Of a stretch of DNA of 64,000 nucleotides, positions 1-8,283 are shown in pieces. A model generated the notes under the pieces. The model was not told the DNA's origin and ran no database searches. It was given only the letters and a program-made list of their open reading frames with translations. Numbering within the stretch: the stretch's first letter is position 1; each line of letters starts with the position of its first letter. Source of the DNA: Opitutales bacterium (GTDB taxonomy: Bacteria > Verrucomicrobiota > Verrucomicrobiia > Opitutales > UBA953); assembly GCA_017935025.1 (NCBI GenBank), contig JAGBIL010000013.1, forward strand, positions 1-64,000, read 5' to 3'. The translations under genes were made by a program, and so were the position numbers.

Positions 1-1
1 C

Positions 2-940
2 TTAGCGGGAACGACGGCGACGAGACACGGCAAGCGCAATCGCCCCCAAGCCCGCTAACAATCCGAATGCCGACGGCTCCGGAACGGAGGGATCTCCAGG
101 AGGAATAACCGGTTCCGTCGGAAGCTCCGGTTCCGGCTCAGTCCCCGGAGTCACGACCCGACTGTACTTGTAAATACCGGAAGTCGTTCCCGCGCCATCC
201 AAGACAACAGAACCGCCTTCCCCTGCAAGAAAGTATCCGATACTGTCAAATGACGTAATTCCAAGAGTGGACAATGCAATCTCATTCGTTTTCGCGTTGC
301 CATTCGGTCCCTCGTAATACAAAGCAATTTTGTCATTTGTATTACCTTTATAGGTTTCTACGACAATCTTATAGCAATGGCTACCATCTTTAATTTTCGT
401 TTTTAAGTCCCCGGAGCCTGTTGCCGTCCAATGTTGCCCGCTAACGGGTGTTTGATAATTTGCCCCGGCCGTACTTGAATATTTATTATTCAAAATGAAC
501 GTCGGAGAACCTCCTCTTTGACTTCCGGTGCTTGCATCGCCATTAAACAGGGTCATGCGCGCCACACCAAAATCACCGCTCGTCGAATAATAATTTCCAA
601 GAAGTAAAGACTTCCCGTTTCCGTCCAAATAAAAATTCAGTATCGGTTGATTTGAATTTCCAATTCCGCCCTCCGATGTCGTAAAACGGACAATGATTTC
701 GTGTCGAGCATCCTCGTCCGTGCTGATGTTGTAGCTCATGCCGTAGTTCCCGATCCCCAAATTACTACCCTTTGACGGAAAGGCACTTGTTATGTATATG
801 TTGTTTCCGGTTTTTTTGTATGTATACCCATCCAAATCGAAACTTGAACCCCCTCCGCCAAATTTATCGAGAATTCCTGCCATAGTGCCGGTAGTTCCCC
901 CAAACAAGGCAAAGAGCGTTATTGCTGTTTTTAATTTCAT
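2..940 (-). CDS. PEP-CTERM sorted exported protein
   Basis: Complete 312-aa frame with an N-terminal signal peptide (hydrophobic residues about 4-20, ending near TMAG) and a C-terminal PEP-CTERM signal: VPEPSAFG, a hydrophobic stretch, then RRRRSR. PEP-CTERM tails are known to mark proteins for exosortase processing at the cell envelope. The body is rich in Gly, Ser, Asn and aromatic residues and looks like a beta-sandwich (LamG/concanavalin-like) passenger, but I recognise no specific family. A Pro/Glu-rich linker (about residues 268-285) separates body and anchor. A poly-T leader repeat lies upstream. Function unknown; the substrate or ligand cannot be inferred. Confidence 0.85.
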   Translation of the reverse strand: MKLKTAITLFALFGGTTGTMAGILDKFGGGGSSFDLDGYTYKKTGNNIYITSAFPSKGSNLGIGNYGMSYNISTDEDARHEIIVRFTTSEGGIGNSNQPILNFYLDGNGKSLLLGNYYSTSGDFGVARMTLFNGDASTGSQRGGSPTFILNNKYSSTAGANYQTPVSGQHWTATGSGDLKTKIKDGSHCYKIVVETYKGNTNDKIALYYEGPNGNAKTNEIALSTLGITSFDSIGYFLAGEGGSVVLDGAGTTSGIYKYSRVVTPGTEPEPELPTEPVIPPGDPSVPEPSAFGLLAGLGAIALAVSRRRRSR

Positions 941-1005
941 TTTTCGTTTATCTGTTAAGTTTATGTAGAGAAACAGGGAAGCGGGAGACTATCTCCTGCA
1001 ATATT

Positions 1006-1042
1006 GTCCCAATTTCGACTTTGGGATTTTGCAAAAAAAAAA
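1006..1042 (-). repeat. Leader repeat, copy 1 (poly-T plus short inverted repeat)
   Basis: Read on the minus strand this has ten T, then GCAAAATCCCA, a short spacer and AAATTGGGAC. The CCCAA/TTGGG pair can form a small stem. Near-identical arrangements occur at 11830-11867 and 33502-33539, each 60-110 bp upstream of the start codon of a minus-strand gene for an exported protein. It may be a promoter or transcript leader element; this is inferred from recurrence and position only. Confidence 0.45.
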
Positions 1043-1096
1043 GTCGAGTCAATAACAATATCTACTAAATTAGTAGTTTTTATAAATAAAAAAAAA

Positions 1097-1118
1097 GCGG
1101 GAACATCCGTGTTCCCGC
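1097..1118 (-). terminator. Rho-independent terminator of rpoN
   Basis: Perfect 9-bp stem (GCGGGAACA at 1097-1105 with TGTTCCCGC at 1110-1118), 4-nt loop, followed on the minus strand by about ten T (A-run at 1087-1096). It lies just past the rpoN stop. The stem is an inverted pair of the GCGGGAAC word that is over-represented throughout the window. Confidence 0.8.
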
Positions 1119-1146
1119 ATACAAATTTGTCCGCGTTCCCGCGAAC

Positions 1147-2625
1147 TTAGAATTTCCTGCGCAGATGTGCAGGGGGAATATTCATTATCGCCCGATACTT
1201 CGTAATTGTGCGACGGGCAATTTTTATGCCTCTTGCGGCAAGTTCCGCCACGAGTTTTTGGTCGCTAAGCGGCTTTTTCGGAGATTCTGCATCGAGAATT
1301 TCGCGTAAAACTTCGCGAACGCCGACATTGGCGAGCTCTTCGCCGTCATCCGTCTCTAATCCGGCGTTGAAAAAATGCCTCAGCTCAAATACGCCGTGAG
1401 GTGTTTCCGCGTATTTATTGGAAACGGCGCGGGAAACCGTCGTTTCGTGAACGCCGATTTCCTCCGCGACCGCCGCCATCGTCATCGGGCGCAGATACGC
1501 GGGACCGCGTTCCAGGAACTCGTTTTGTGCGGCGACGATGTATTCGCCGATTTGCTCAATCGTTTTCTGCCGTTGCTCAATCGCGTTGATCAAAAAACGC
1601 CCGGCGCGCATCTTTTCGGTAAAATACGCACGGTCTTTGCTCGAAATTTTTCCCTGCGCAATCAGCGTTTTGTAAAAACCGGAAATACGCAGTTTCGGAA
1701 CGTAGGCATTTTCCATACGCACACGCCAAACGTGTTTTTCCCGGTCGAAGTAAAACGTCATATCCGGCGAAACTTCCCGATTTTCGTCTGCGGAAAAATC
1801 CTCTGCGGGAACGCGTTTGAGCTTAGAGATTTCCGATATCGCCGCACGGATACTCTCTGCGGGAACGCCGTAGCGACGCGCGAGCACCGGAAATTTTCTC
1901 GCGAGAAAAAGTTCGTAATCCGCGTCGAGGATCCGGTACGCGAGCGACGTTTCCCGCCCTTGCCGCCTCAACTGGATCAGAAACGCCTCTCGCAAATCCC
2001 GCGCGCCGACACCGGGAGGATCAAAAGTCTGAAACGTGCGCAAAGCCCGCTCCACGTCCTCTACGGGAACGCCCTGTGCCTCCGCCAAAACGTTTGCGGA
2101 CACGTCCAAAAATCCGCGCTCGTCGATATTTTGCGCAATCGCCTTGAGCAAATCCGGGGAAACGTCCTCCTCGTCGCAAAGCGCGATTTGAGACTCCAGG
2201 AGCTGCGGCAAGGATTCTCTTTCCACGAGCGAATCAAACAAATACGCACGCCGCTCCTCATCGTCGCGCGTCCACGAATTTTGCGTTCCCGCGAAGCCGG
2301 AATCAATTTCGTCGTCCCATTTTTCGCCACCGGAAAATTCGTCCTCGTCTTTTTGCTCAGGCGGATTCAGCGCATCGCTTCCGAAATCCCCGCCGGAAAA
2401 ATCCTCGTCGTGGCGGGCACCGTCGCTTTCCGACGGCAAGATTTCGCCTGACTGTTGCGTTCCCGGAATTTCCTCCAAAAGCGGGTTTTTCGCCATTTCG
2501 TCGGAGATCTCGCGCGCAAGCTCAATCGCGGGAACCTGTAGGATTTTCAGCGCGTGCAAGACCTGCGGAGAAAGCACTTGCTCCTGCGAAATCTTCTGAT
2601 ACTGGCCAAACCCCAAATCCGGCAT
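1147..2625 (-). CDS. rpoN: RNA polymerase sigma-54 factor
   Basis: 492-aa sigma-54. Region I at the N-terminus is Gln/Leu-rich (QYQKISQEQVLSPQVLHALKILQ), followed by an acidic, disordered region II (about residues 45-125), the core-binding domain, an HTH around residues 380-405 (AAVAEEIGVHETTVSRAVSNK), and near the C-terminus the RpoN box ARRTITKYR that contacts the -24 promoter element. It directs RNA polymerase to -24/-12 promoters and needs AAA+ activators, none of which is in the window. ATG at 2625 gives the normal N-terminus. A terminator follows the gene. Confidence 0.97.
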   Translation of the reverse strand: MPDLGFGQYQKISQEQVLSPQVLHALKILQVPAIELAREISDEMAKNPLLEEIPGTQQSGEILPSESDGARHDEDFSGGDFGSDALNPPEQKDEDEFSGGEKWDDEIDSGFAGTQNSWTRDDEERRAYLFDSLVERESLPQLLESQIALCDEEDVSPDLLKAIAQNIDERGFLDVSANVLAEAQGVPVEDVERALRTFQTFDPPGVGARDLREAFLIQLRRQGRETSLAYRILDADYELFLARKFPVLARRYGVPAESIRAAISEISKLKRVPAEDFSADENREVSPDMTFYFDREKHVWRVRMENAYVPKLRISGFYKTLIAQGKISSKDRAYFTEKMRAGRFLINAIEQRQKTIEQIGEYIVAAQNEFLERGPAYLRPMTMAAVAEEIGVHETTVSRAVSNKYAETPHGVFELRHFFNAGLETDDGEELANVGVREVLREILDAESPKKPLSDQKLVAELAARGIKIARRTITKYRAIMNIPPAHLRRKF

Positions 2626-2668
2626 GAGTTCTGACTATAACGGCTAAATTTTGAGAATTCAATCGATG

Positions 2669-2703
2669 AAAAAAGCGGATCGGCACGCGCCCTCCGCTTT
2701 TTT
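2669..2703. terminator. Bidirectional terminator between plsX and rpoN
   Basis: Stem AAAAAAGCGGA (2669-2679) pairs with TCCGCTTTTTT (2693-2703), flanked by A- and T-runs, so it can work on both strands. On the minus strand it lies about 30 bp past the plsX stop and just before rpoN. Confidence 0.75.
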
Positions 2704-2732
2704 TTTGTTCAAAAATTCGAGAAAACCGAATT

Positions 2733-3800
2733 TTACAAACTTTCCTGAACCTCGGCGACAACGTCGTTCGCCGCAGCAAGCAATTCGGACGCTTTCCGGT
2801 TAATGTTTTTCGAGCAGGCATTGCGCGCCATCAGAATCGCCGCCGCCGTTCCGTGCTTGTTGCTCGAACCGTGAGCCTTAAACACCAAGCCGTTTAAACC
2901 GAGTAACGGAGCCCCGCCGAAGCGTTCCGGACGCACCTGCCGTTTCACCGCTTTCAGCAAAGGCAACAGCACAAGCCCCGCCGCGATGTAAATCGGATTG
3001 CGCTTTACTTTTTCCCCGATGAGGTCTTTCAACATATAAACCAGACCTTCAACGGTTTTGAGCAAAATATTACCGGTAAAACCGTCCGTAACGATAACGT
3101 CCGCATCACCCTGAAAAACGTCAAACCCTTCCACCGGTCCCGCGTATTCAAACCAATCAAAGTGTTCGTTCAGGGCCTTCAGATACGCGTTTGCGCGATT
3201 GATGCGCTCCCCGCCCTTGCCTTCTTCCGTTCCGACCGTGAGCAAGCCGACTTTCGGTTTTTCCGTGCCGAGAATCGAAATCGAATAAAGCGCACCGAGC
3301 ACGGTGTTGTGCACCAACTGCTCCGACGTGGTTTCCGGATTGGCTCCCACGTCCACGACAATAGAATAACCGGTCTTGCGCGGGAAAATAGCAGACAGCG
3401 CCGGGCGCTGCACCCCGGGCATCAAACGCACCTTCAGCGTTCCCGCGCCCACCAAAACTTTGGTGTTTCCCGTGGAGACGACGGCATCCGCTTCGCCCGC
3501 CTTCAACATTTCCAAAGCAACAATCATCGAAGAATGCTTCTTCGATTTCATCGCCTGCATCGGCTTGTCATCCATTTCAATGACATCCGGAGCATGGCGA
3601 ACCTCGATTCGGGCATCCCCGGCAATGCCGGCGGAACGCAAAAGCGGCCGGAGGATTTCTTCCTGCCCCACAAGAAACAACTTATCGCCCGCTCCCAATT
3701 CCTTGAGCGCGAGCGATACGGCCTGGACCACTTCTCCGGGACCCTTGTCGCCGCCCATGCAGTCAACTGCGATGCGGTATGTCTGAGTTACGGTTTCCAT
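2733..3800 (-). CDS. plsX: Phosphate acyltransferase PlsX
   Basis: 355-aa PlsX from ATG at 3800 (METVTQTYRIAVDCMGGDKGP). PlsX makes acyl-phosphate from acyl-ACP, the acyl donor for PlsY in phospholipid synthesis, as a peripheral cytoplasmic membrane enzyme. Family hallmarks are the N-terminal AVDCMGGD motif, HAPDVIEMDDKPMQAMKSKKHSSM (about 78-101), the VDVGAN segment and the VTDGFTGNILLKT motif. A TTG further upstream (3839) leaves the frame open, but the family normally starts close to the AVDxMGGD strand. It lies directly downstream of rpmF, the classic rpmF-plsX arrangement. Confidence 0.96.
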   Translation of the reverse strand: METVTQTYRIAVDCMGGDKGPGEVVQAVSLALKELGAGDKLFLVGQEEILRPLLRSAGIAGDARIEVRHAPDVIEMDDKPMQAMKSKKHSSMIVALEMLKAGEADAVVSTGNTKVLVGAGTLKVRLMPGVQRPALSAIFPRKTGYSIVVDVGANPETTSEQLVHNTVLGALYSISILGTEKPKVGLLTVGTEEGKGGERINRANAYLKALNEHFDWFEYAGPVEGFDVFQGDADVIVTDGFTGNILLKTVEGLVYMLKDLIGEKVKRNPIYIAAGLVLLPLLKAVKRQVRPERFGGAPLLGLNGLVFKAHGSSNKHGTAAAILMARNACSKNINRKASELLAAANDVVAEVQESL

Positions 3801-3869
3801 CTGAGCCGGAAGGCTACACCGTAAACGCCCCGAAGACAAACCTTTTCCGCCTAAGCGGACAGGTTCTGA

Positions 3870-4046
3870 TTAAAGATCGACCTCGACGACCTTGCGGCCG
3901 CGATACGTTCCCGTAGCCGGGTTGACGCGGTGAGGACGAATGACGGAGCCGTCCGAATCCTTAGCAAGGAGCGGCGCCTTAAACTGATTTGCCCCGCGGC
4001 GAAGAGCGCTGCGGCGTTTGGACTGTTTGCGTTTCGGTTGTCCCAT
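3870..4046 (-). CDS. rpmF: 50S ribosomal protein L32
   Basis: 58-aa basic protein beginning MGQPKRKQSKRRSALRRG and ending GRKVVEVDL. The start MxxPKRKxSKxRR and the central RPHRVNPATGTYRGRKV are typical of bL32. No zinc-binding cysteines are visible, so this is the Cys-free form. It lies 69 bp upstream of plsX on the same strand, as in many bacteria, which couples ribosome and lipid synthesis genes in one transcript. Confidence 0.95.
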   Translation of the reverse strand: MGQPKRKQSKRRSALRRGANQFKAPLLAKDSDGSVIRPHRVNPATGTYRGRKVVEVDL

Positions 4047-4160
4047 GACTTTTAAAGATTGTTAAATTTTGAAATGAATTGCCAACTATGTTCTTTTGAA
4101 CTTCCGCCGTCAAGCGGGAAAAATCCTGTCCGCTTCCGGAATACGGCGGGAACGGGAACG

Positions 4161-5054
4161 CTACTGCGGGAAACGCCCCGTCAGAGCATAGTCCAAAAGC
4201 GGCTCGAGTTCCAACGCCGCCAAGCGTTTTTGAAAGGTTTCGTCGTAAATCATACGTTGAACCCGCGAATCCGAAAGCAATCCGTCCACGTCTTTGCGCG
4301 TGATCATTGCCTGAATTTCGGGATCGCTCAATACGGGATAAACGGCGGGATCGGTTACCAGCGAACGGATTTCCGGCATTTCCAAAAGCCGACGCTGCGC
4401 CTGACGTGACCCCAAAACATCCACCGCCTTGTGCACGATTCTGAAAACGGATTCCGGCAACGGACTCCACGTTTTCAAAAAACTCAAACCGGAGTAAAGC
4501 GCCATCGAGTTTTTGGCAACGGCAGCGCCGTAAAAAACACGCCCGACTAAGGATTTTTCCGCGCCGGGACGCACCGCCAAAAAAGTTTCGCCGACCGTTC
4601 CCGCCGTCGCGAGGCAAAGCGCGCCCAACACACCCCAAAAAATTCCCGTCCAGCAGCCGACAAGAGCCCCCAGCGCGGGATGCTCCGGCTCTCCCGTTTT
4701 TTCGGAAATTTGTCCGCGTCCTTTGTACCAAATGTAGCTAAAAACGGGTAGCCAAACAAAAAGGCACAAAAGCACCACGCCGCACGCTCCGCGCAAAATC
4801 CACGGCACGCCTATCCTGCCCAGCCACGCATGACCGAAAGCCGCCCCGAAGAAGTATGCGGCAACGGCGGCAACGATAAACGAACACAGAGGAGCAACTT
4901 GCCGCACGGGACCGCGCCAATACCCGCGCCACGCCGCCGCAAACATCAGCGCGAAAAACAGCAAGGTCAGCACAATCTGAACGGCTCGACTCCCGGGAAT
5001 GCCCGAAGTCGCCAAAGCAATTGCGCTTTCCGCCGTTGCCGTCGCCACAATCAT
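4161..5054 (-). CDS. CvpA-family-like membrane protein
   Basis: 297 aa. The N-terminal half has four likely membrane helices (about residues 24-43, 52-74, 86-108, 130-152), with the small-residue-rich pattern of CvpA/colicin-V-production family proteins (AWRGYWRGPVRQVAP before helix 2). The C-terminal 120 residues are soluble, helical and charged. CvpA homologues are poorly understood inner-membrane proteins tied to envelope homeostasis. It precedes rpmF-plsX on the same strand and follows the kinase-like gene after 33 bp, so it is probably co-transcribed. Family assignment is moderate. Confidence 0.6.
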   Translation of the reverse strand: MIVATATAESAIALATSGIPGSRAVQIVLTLLFFALMFAAAWRGYWRGPVRQVAPLCSFIVAAVAAYFFGAAFGHAWLGRIGVPWILRGACGVVLLCLFVWLPVFSYIWYKGRGQISEKTGEPEHPALGALVGCWTGIFWGVLGALCLATAGTVGETFLAVRPGAEKSLVGRVFYGAAVAKNSMALYSGLSFLKTWSPLPESVFRIVHKAVDVLGSRQAQRRLLEMPEIRSLVTDPAVYPVLSDPEIQAMITRKDVDGLLSDSRVQRMIYDETFQKRLAALELEPLLDYALTGRFPQ

Positions 5055-5087
5055 ATTTTTCGGAAAAGAAAGCGTCGCCCGAAAGCG

Positions 5088-6188
5088 TTATCCGAGAATC
5101 TTCCGGATTTTCCCTTCCCGGGCTTCGACGCTTTCCGCCAGCTTAAGTTGGACCAACGCGCGCTTGAGATTGTGTTCTTTGTAGCGCGTTTTGAAGTAAA
5201 CGTCGCCGGCGAGATAGTCCGCAAAAAAGCGAATCCCGAGTTCGAGCGGCAAAATGCGAATCGCGTCGAACATATACTTGTGATCGTTTTCCGTGAAGAA
5301 ATCCTTCGCATACGTCATGTAGCCGGAATAAATCGCCGTGAAAAGCTCCGTATCGAAGAAAACGGAATGCAGGTCAATCGCATCTTCCCCGGCGGGATTG
5401 CAACAGGAACGCACGGCATCGCCGATGTCCGCGTGAACAAGTCCGGGCTGAATCGTATCCAAGTCAACAATACACGTTCCCTTTCCGGTTTTTTCGTCAA
5501 TGAGAATGTTCCCGACCTTCGGGTCGCCGTGCGTCGGACGCAGAGACAACTCACCGAGTTTTTTCGCATTTTCAAACGTGGAGCAAAATTCGCGGCGCGC
5601 TTCGATAAATTTCAGGCAATAACGCGCTTCTCGGGAATGTTCGAGCAATTCCTGCGCGAGCGGCGTTTTCAACGCTTCGTCCAACTGTGAGAGATAAATC
5701 GGCGTAATGTGAAAGCCTTCAATCGCGTAAGAAAGCTGATCGCAGGGAATATCGCTGATGAGTTTCTGGAAATGCCCGAGCACCATGCCGGATTCGTAAG
5801 CGTGGTCCGGAGACTGAACTTTTTCGTAGGAAACCGCCGATGCGATGTTGGAAATCGCGCGCCACAAATCGCCGTCGCCGTCGTAGTAAAAGTCCTGCCC
5901 GTCACGCGTCTGAATAATCTTCGGCAACTGCCAAATGCGGTCGGACGACATATTGACTTCTTCAAGTTTTTGGTGGCAAACGTCGGTCACGACACGCATA
6001 TTGCGCATAATGTTTTCCGGATTCGGGAAAACCGCGCGGCGCACGCGCTGAAGGATAAAGCGTTCCTCGGAAAACGTCGTGCGGAAGATGGCACGATAAG
6101 TGTCGTTGACGTTTCCGCTTCCGAAAGGTTCGACAGACACAAGATGTCCGGCAACGGAAAATTGCTTGGCAATAAGCGAGGCTCTCAT
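5088..6188 (-). CDS. Aminoglycoside-phosphotransferase-fold sugar kinase (NahK-like)
   Basis: 366 aa from ATG at 6188. Kinase-fold signs: a Gly-rich ATP loop at the N-terminus (EPFGSGNVNDTYR), a Brenner-type catalytic motif LRPTHGDPKVGNILID (HGD...N) at about residues 243-258, and the metal-binding IVDLDT about residues 264-269. This layout is that of the phosphotransferase family that includes N-acetylhexosamine 1-kinase, which phosphorylates GlcNAc/GalNAc at C1. Which sugar is used here cannot be read from sequence. It lies 33 bp upstream of the CvpA-like gene, same strand. Upstream in-frame TTG codons were rejected because the family starts near the SLIAKQF helix. Confidence 0.75.
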   Translation of the reverse strand: MRASLIAKQFSVAGHLVSVEPFGSGNVNDTYRAIFRTTFSEERFILQRVRRAVFPNPENIMRNMRVVTDVCHQKLEEVNMSSDRIWQLPKIIQTRDGQDFYYDGDGDLWRAISNIASAVSYEKVQSPDHAYESGMVLGHFQKLISDIPCDQLSYAIEGFHITPIYLSQLDEALKTPLAQELLEHSREARYCLKFIEARREFCSTFENAKKLGELSLRPTHGDPKVGNILIDEKTGKGTCIVDLDTIQPGLVHADIGDAVRSCCNPAGEDAIDLHSVFFDTELFTAIYSGYMTYAKDFFTENDHKYMFDAIRILPLELGIRFFADYLAGDVYFKTRYKEHNLKRALVQLKLAESVEAREGKIRKILG

Positions 6189-6619
6189 TTTTTGATAGTA
6201 CTTAAGGGAAATAAAAAGTTTCGCGTCAGGAAGAAAAATGCGTTCCCGTGTGCGGCGTGGGGAAAATTGTCTCAAACAAAGCCTAAGACGCAAACCGAAA
6301 ATGAAGCTATTCCGGCAAACACCTTTTCACAAAATTCGTGAAAACGGAGAAATGATGGTCGAGAGTCTTCTCTCCGTGAAAATCGGAACTCCCCGTGAGA
6401 CTAAAAATTCGTTCGTTCCCGCGAACGCTGTAAAAAACCGCGTCTTCCACAAGAAACGAAATCGCGATTCCGGAGCTCCGCAAGGGCATCTCTAAAAAAA
6501 TCGCCGTCGTCGGAAAATTTTCCTACCGAAGGCGAAATTTTTCTTTGTTTTGTCCCGAAAAAATCGGGAACGGGGAACGCCCCTGTTCAACGAAAAGCGA
6601 CATCCGTCGCTGATAATCC
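6189..6619. other. Intergenic spacer between kinase gene and DGR template repeat
   Basis: No convincing gene. Short open frames exist on both strands but have no family resemblance or ribosome site. The segment around 6314-6345 resembles parts of the spacers at 11875-11910 and 33545-33580 (word pattern CAAnCnCCTTTTCnCnAAAT), so it contains a member of a dispersed intergenic repeat. The part next to the TR (about 6560-6619) may belong to the TR transcript. Confidence 0.4.
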
Positions 6620-6761
6620 TTGAGCTTCGGAGAGAACAATGCGGAAGCCGAGGTTGTTGTTGCGATTCTCCGGCGAATTGTTGTTCCAATTCGACGACTC
6701 GCAGTTGTTCGCGTTGTTGTTCCAACTGCCACCCCGATTCACGCGGTTCGAGCCGTTCGGG
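6620..6761 (-). repeat. DGR template repeat (TR)
   Basis: 142-bp partner of the VR at 8287-8428 (constant offset 1667). The template sense has about 40 adenines, concentrated in AAC/AAT codons of the VR reading frame (N-N-N, A-N-N-C, N-W-N-N-N patterns), which allow the widest substitution. Seventeen of 19 TR/VR differences fall on these adenines. The two others (6624, 6647) lie at the 3' end, where DGR initiation sequences IMH and IMH* normally differ. Its 5' end overlaps the last codons of the RT gene. Confidence 0.95.
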
Positions 6762-7725
6762 ACCCGTTCCCGTAAAAAAATTCTCTTCTGAATCCGTAAG
6801 AATCCGCACGCTGCACGAATGCCAAAAGCGGCAACGCTCTTTCCGCAGATTCTTCCCGATTAGCTTCCTCCATTTTTCGACAAAATCGGCGTTTCGCTTT
6901 TTGAGAAAGCCGCAAACAGTCCCCGAAAACACGATAGCTCAAAAACGGCAACCCGCGCTCCGTTCGGTTGAGTTGAAACGCATTCAGATCCAACTTCAAC
7001 GCCCGCGAAAAAAGTTCCTCCACCCGCGCTTTCACGCACTTCGCCTGCTCTTTTTCATCGAAAAACAAAACGAAGTCGTCCATATAGCGGACGTAGGCGG
7101 GAACGCGCCATGCATCCTTTATCAGGTGATCCGCCACGCCCAAATACAAATTGGCAAAATACTGACTGGTCAGATTCCCGATCGGCAAGCCTTTCCCCGG
7201 ACACGTTTCGTAGCTTTCGATGATTTTTGAAAAAAGGTCGATCAAGCGCCCGTCCTTAAACCGCCGCGACAGCAAACGCAAAAGCACGGCATGGTCAACG
7301 GAGTCGAAAAATTTATGCACATCCGCTTTCAAAAACCATCGGTATTTGCGACAAAACTCTCGCGTCCGCACCAGACACGCATCCAGTCCTTTTCCCTTTC
7401 GACACGCAAACGAATCAAAAATCTGATACTTCTCAAAAACGGGTTCGCAAACATTGATAATCGCATGGTGCAAAACGCGTTCCCGAAAATCCGCCGCACA
7501 AATCACGCGCTCCTTAGGGTCGTAAATCGTAAAATAACGATAGTTCCCGAACGCAACATTCCCGCTCAAAAGCTCCTCGCTCAACCGCCTCAGATTCCCG
7601 GACAAATTCGCCCGAAATGCCTGCACATCCGACCGTGCCGATTTCCGCCGCTGTGCCTTCCAAAACGCAAGCTCCAAGTTTTCAAGTTCCGCTATTTTCG
7701 GATACAGGTTTCCCGCTCGACGCAT
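6739..7725 (-). CDS. DGR reverse transcriptase
   Basis: 328-aa RT from ATG at 7725, chosen because GAGG lies just upstream; an in-frame TTG at 7740 is less likely. Catalytic motifs: motif A with Asp135 in LKADVHKFFDS, motif B LPIGNLTSQYFANLYL (180-195) with the SQ pair that separates DGR RTs from group II intron and retron enzymes, motif C YMDD (214-217), and a GLPFLSYRVFG segment (258-268). It copies the TR transcript with frequent errors at adenines. No maturase or endonuclease domain is present. It overlaps the HRDC gene by 44 bp and its stop codon lies within the TR. Confidence 0.95.
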   Translation of the reverse strand: MRRAGNLYPKIAELENLELAFWKAQRRKSARSDVQAFRANLSGNLRRLSEELLSGNVAFGNYRYFTIYDPKERVICAADFRERVLHHAIINVCEPVFEKYQIFDSFACRKGKGLDACLVRTREFCRKYRWFLKADVHKFFDSVDHAVLLRLLSRRFKDGRLIDLFSKIIESYETCPGKGLPIGNLTSQYFANLYLGVADHLIKDAWRVPAYVRYMDDFVLFFDEKEQAKCVKARVEELFSRALKLDLNAFQLNRTERGLPFLSYRVFGDCLRLSQKAKRRFCRKMEEANREESAERALPLLAFVQRADSYGFRREFFYGNGSRTARTA

Positions 7726-8188
7726 TTCTTTTTTCCTCAAAAAGCGCGATAATTCGTGCCCCGTATTTTTCCGCCTTTTTCTCGCCGATTCCGTTGATTT
7801 TTCGCATCCCCGGAAGCGTCATCTCTGCAAGCTTGCTCATTTCCGCCAAATGCTCATCCAAGAAAACCGCATACGCGGGAACAGCATCCGATTCAGCAAT
7901 CGCCTTGCGGCATTCCCGCAAAATGCGAAATTTCGCAAAATCCGCCTCCGACAAGACATTGCGATAGTCAACCTTCTCCCGTGTTCCCGTTCGTGAGAAA
8001 GTTTCCGAGGTCGGCTTGCCGTTTTCCAAATACTCCACGCAACAGCACCAACAGCTCTGCGCTCCGCAATTCACCAATTCACGCTGAACCGTCAAAATGC
8101 GGTGCGACCGAAGAAAAACATTCAGTTCTTCGGTCGCCGCCGCATTATCCGCGCCCATTGCGGAAATTGTAAAGAATTTGTATTGCAT
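7682..8188 (-). CDS. DGR accessory protein with HRDC domain
   Basis: 168 aa from ATG at 8188 (MQYKFFTISAMG). The N-terminal 60 residues contain a Cys-rich patch (CGAQSCWCCCVEYLENG). The C-terminal part is an HRDC domain (about residues 100-155): VPAYAVFLDEHLAEMS, LPGMRKINGIGEKKAEKYG. HRDC domains bind nucleic acids in RecQ and RNase D. HRDC proteins are known to replace or accompany Avd in many DGR cassettes, presumably aiding RT priming or TR RNA handling. It sits between target gene and RT in one operon. The frame stays open far upstream, but that part overlaps the VR hairpin and is not coding. Confidence 0.85.
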   Translation of the reverse strand: MQYKFFTISAMGADNAAATEELNVFLRSHRILTVQRELVNCGAQSCWCCCVEYLENGKPTSETFSRTGTREKVDYRNVLSEADFAKFRILRECRKAIAESDAVPAYAVFLDEHLAEMSKLAEMTLPGMRKINGIGEKKAEKYGARIIALFEEKRNASSGKPVSENSGT

Positions 8189-8215
8189 AGGAAAACTTCG
8201 GGGAAAAACCGGACG

Positions 8216-8268
8216 GCGGCTCTTTTGCGGCGGGCGGCTCCGCCCCGCCCGCTCGCCGAAAGAGCCGC
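8216..8268. promoter_or_regulatory. Inverted repeat / cruciform downstream of the VR
   Basis: Arms GCGGCTCTTT (8216-8225) and AAAGAGCCGC (8259-8268) are a perfect 10-bp match and enclose a further GC-rich inverted repeat (GCGGGCGG / CCGCCCGC). It begins 16 bp past the stop of the target gene. Hairpins or cruciforms just downstream of the VR are known to enhance target recognition in the Bordetella phage DGR. It lacks a T-run, so it is not a standard terminator. Confidence 0.75.
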
Positions 8269-8283
8269 AAAGCTCAAGGATTT

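Noticed and set aside
6523-6732. 69-aa open frame with GTTTRTTASRR-type peptide over the TR, and a sister frame at 8274-8618
   Set aside because: These are alternative frames of the TR and VR repeats; the peptide similarity between them only reflects the TR/VR pair.
6739-7725. Retron or group II intron reverse transcriptase
   Set aside because: Motif B has the DGR SQ pair, there is no maturase/endonuclease domain, no msr/msd structure, and a clear TR/VR pair exists.
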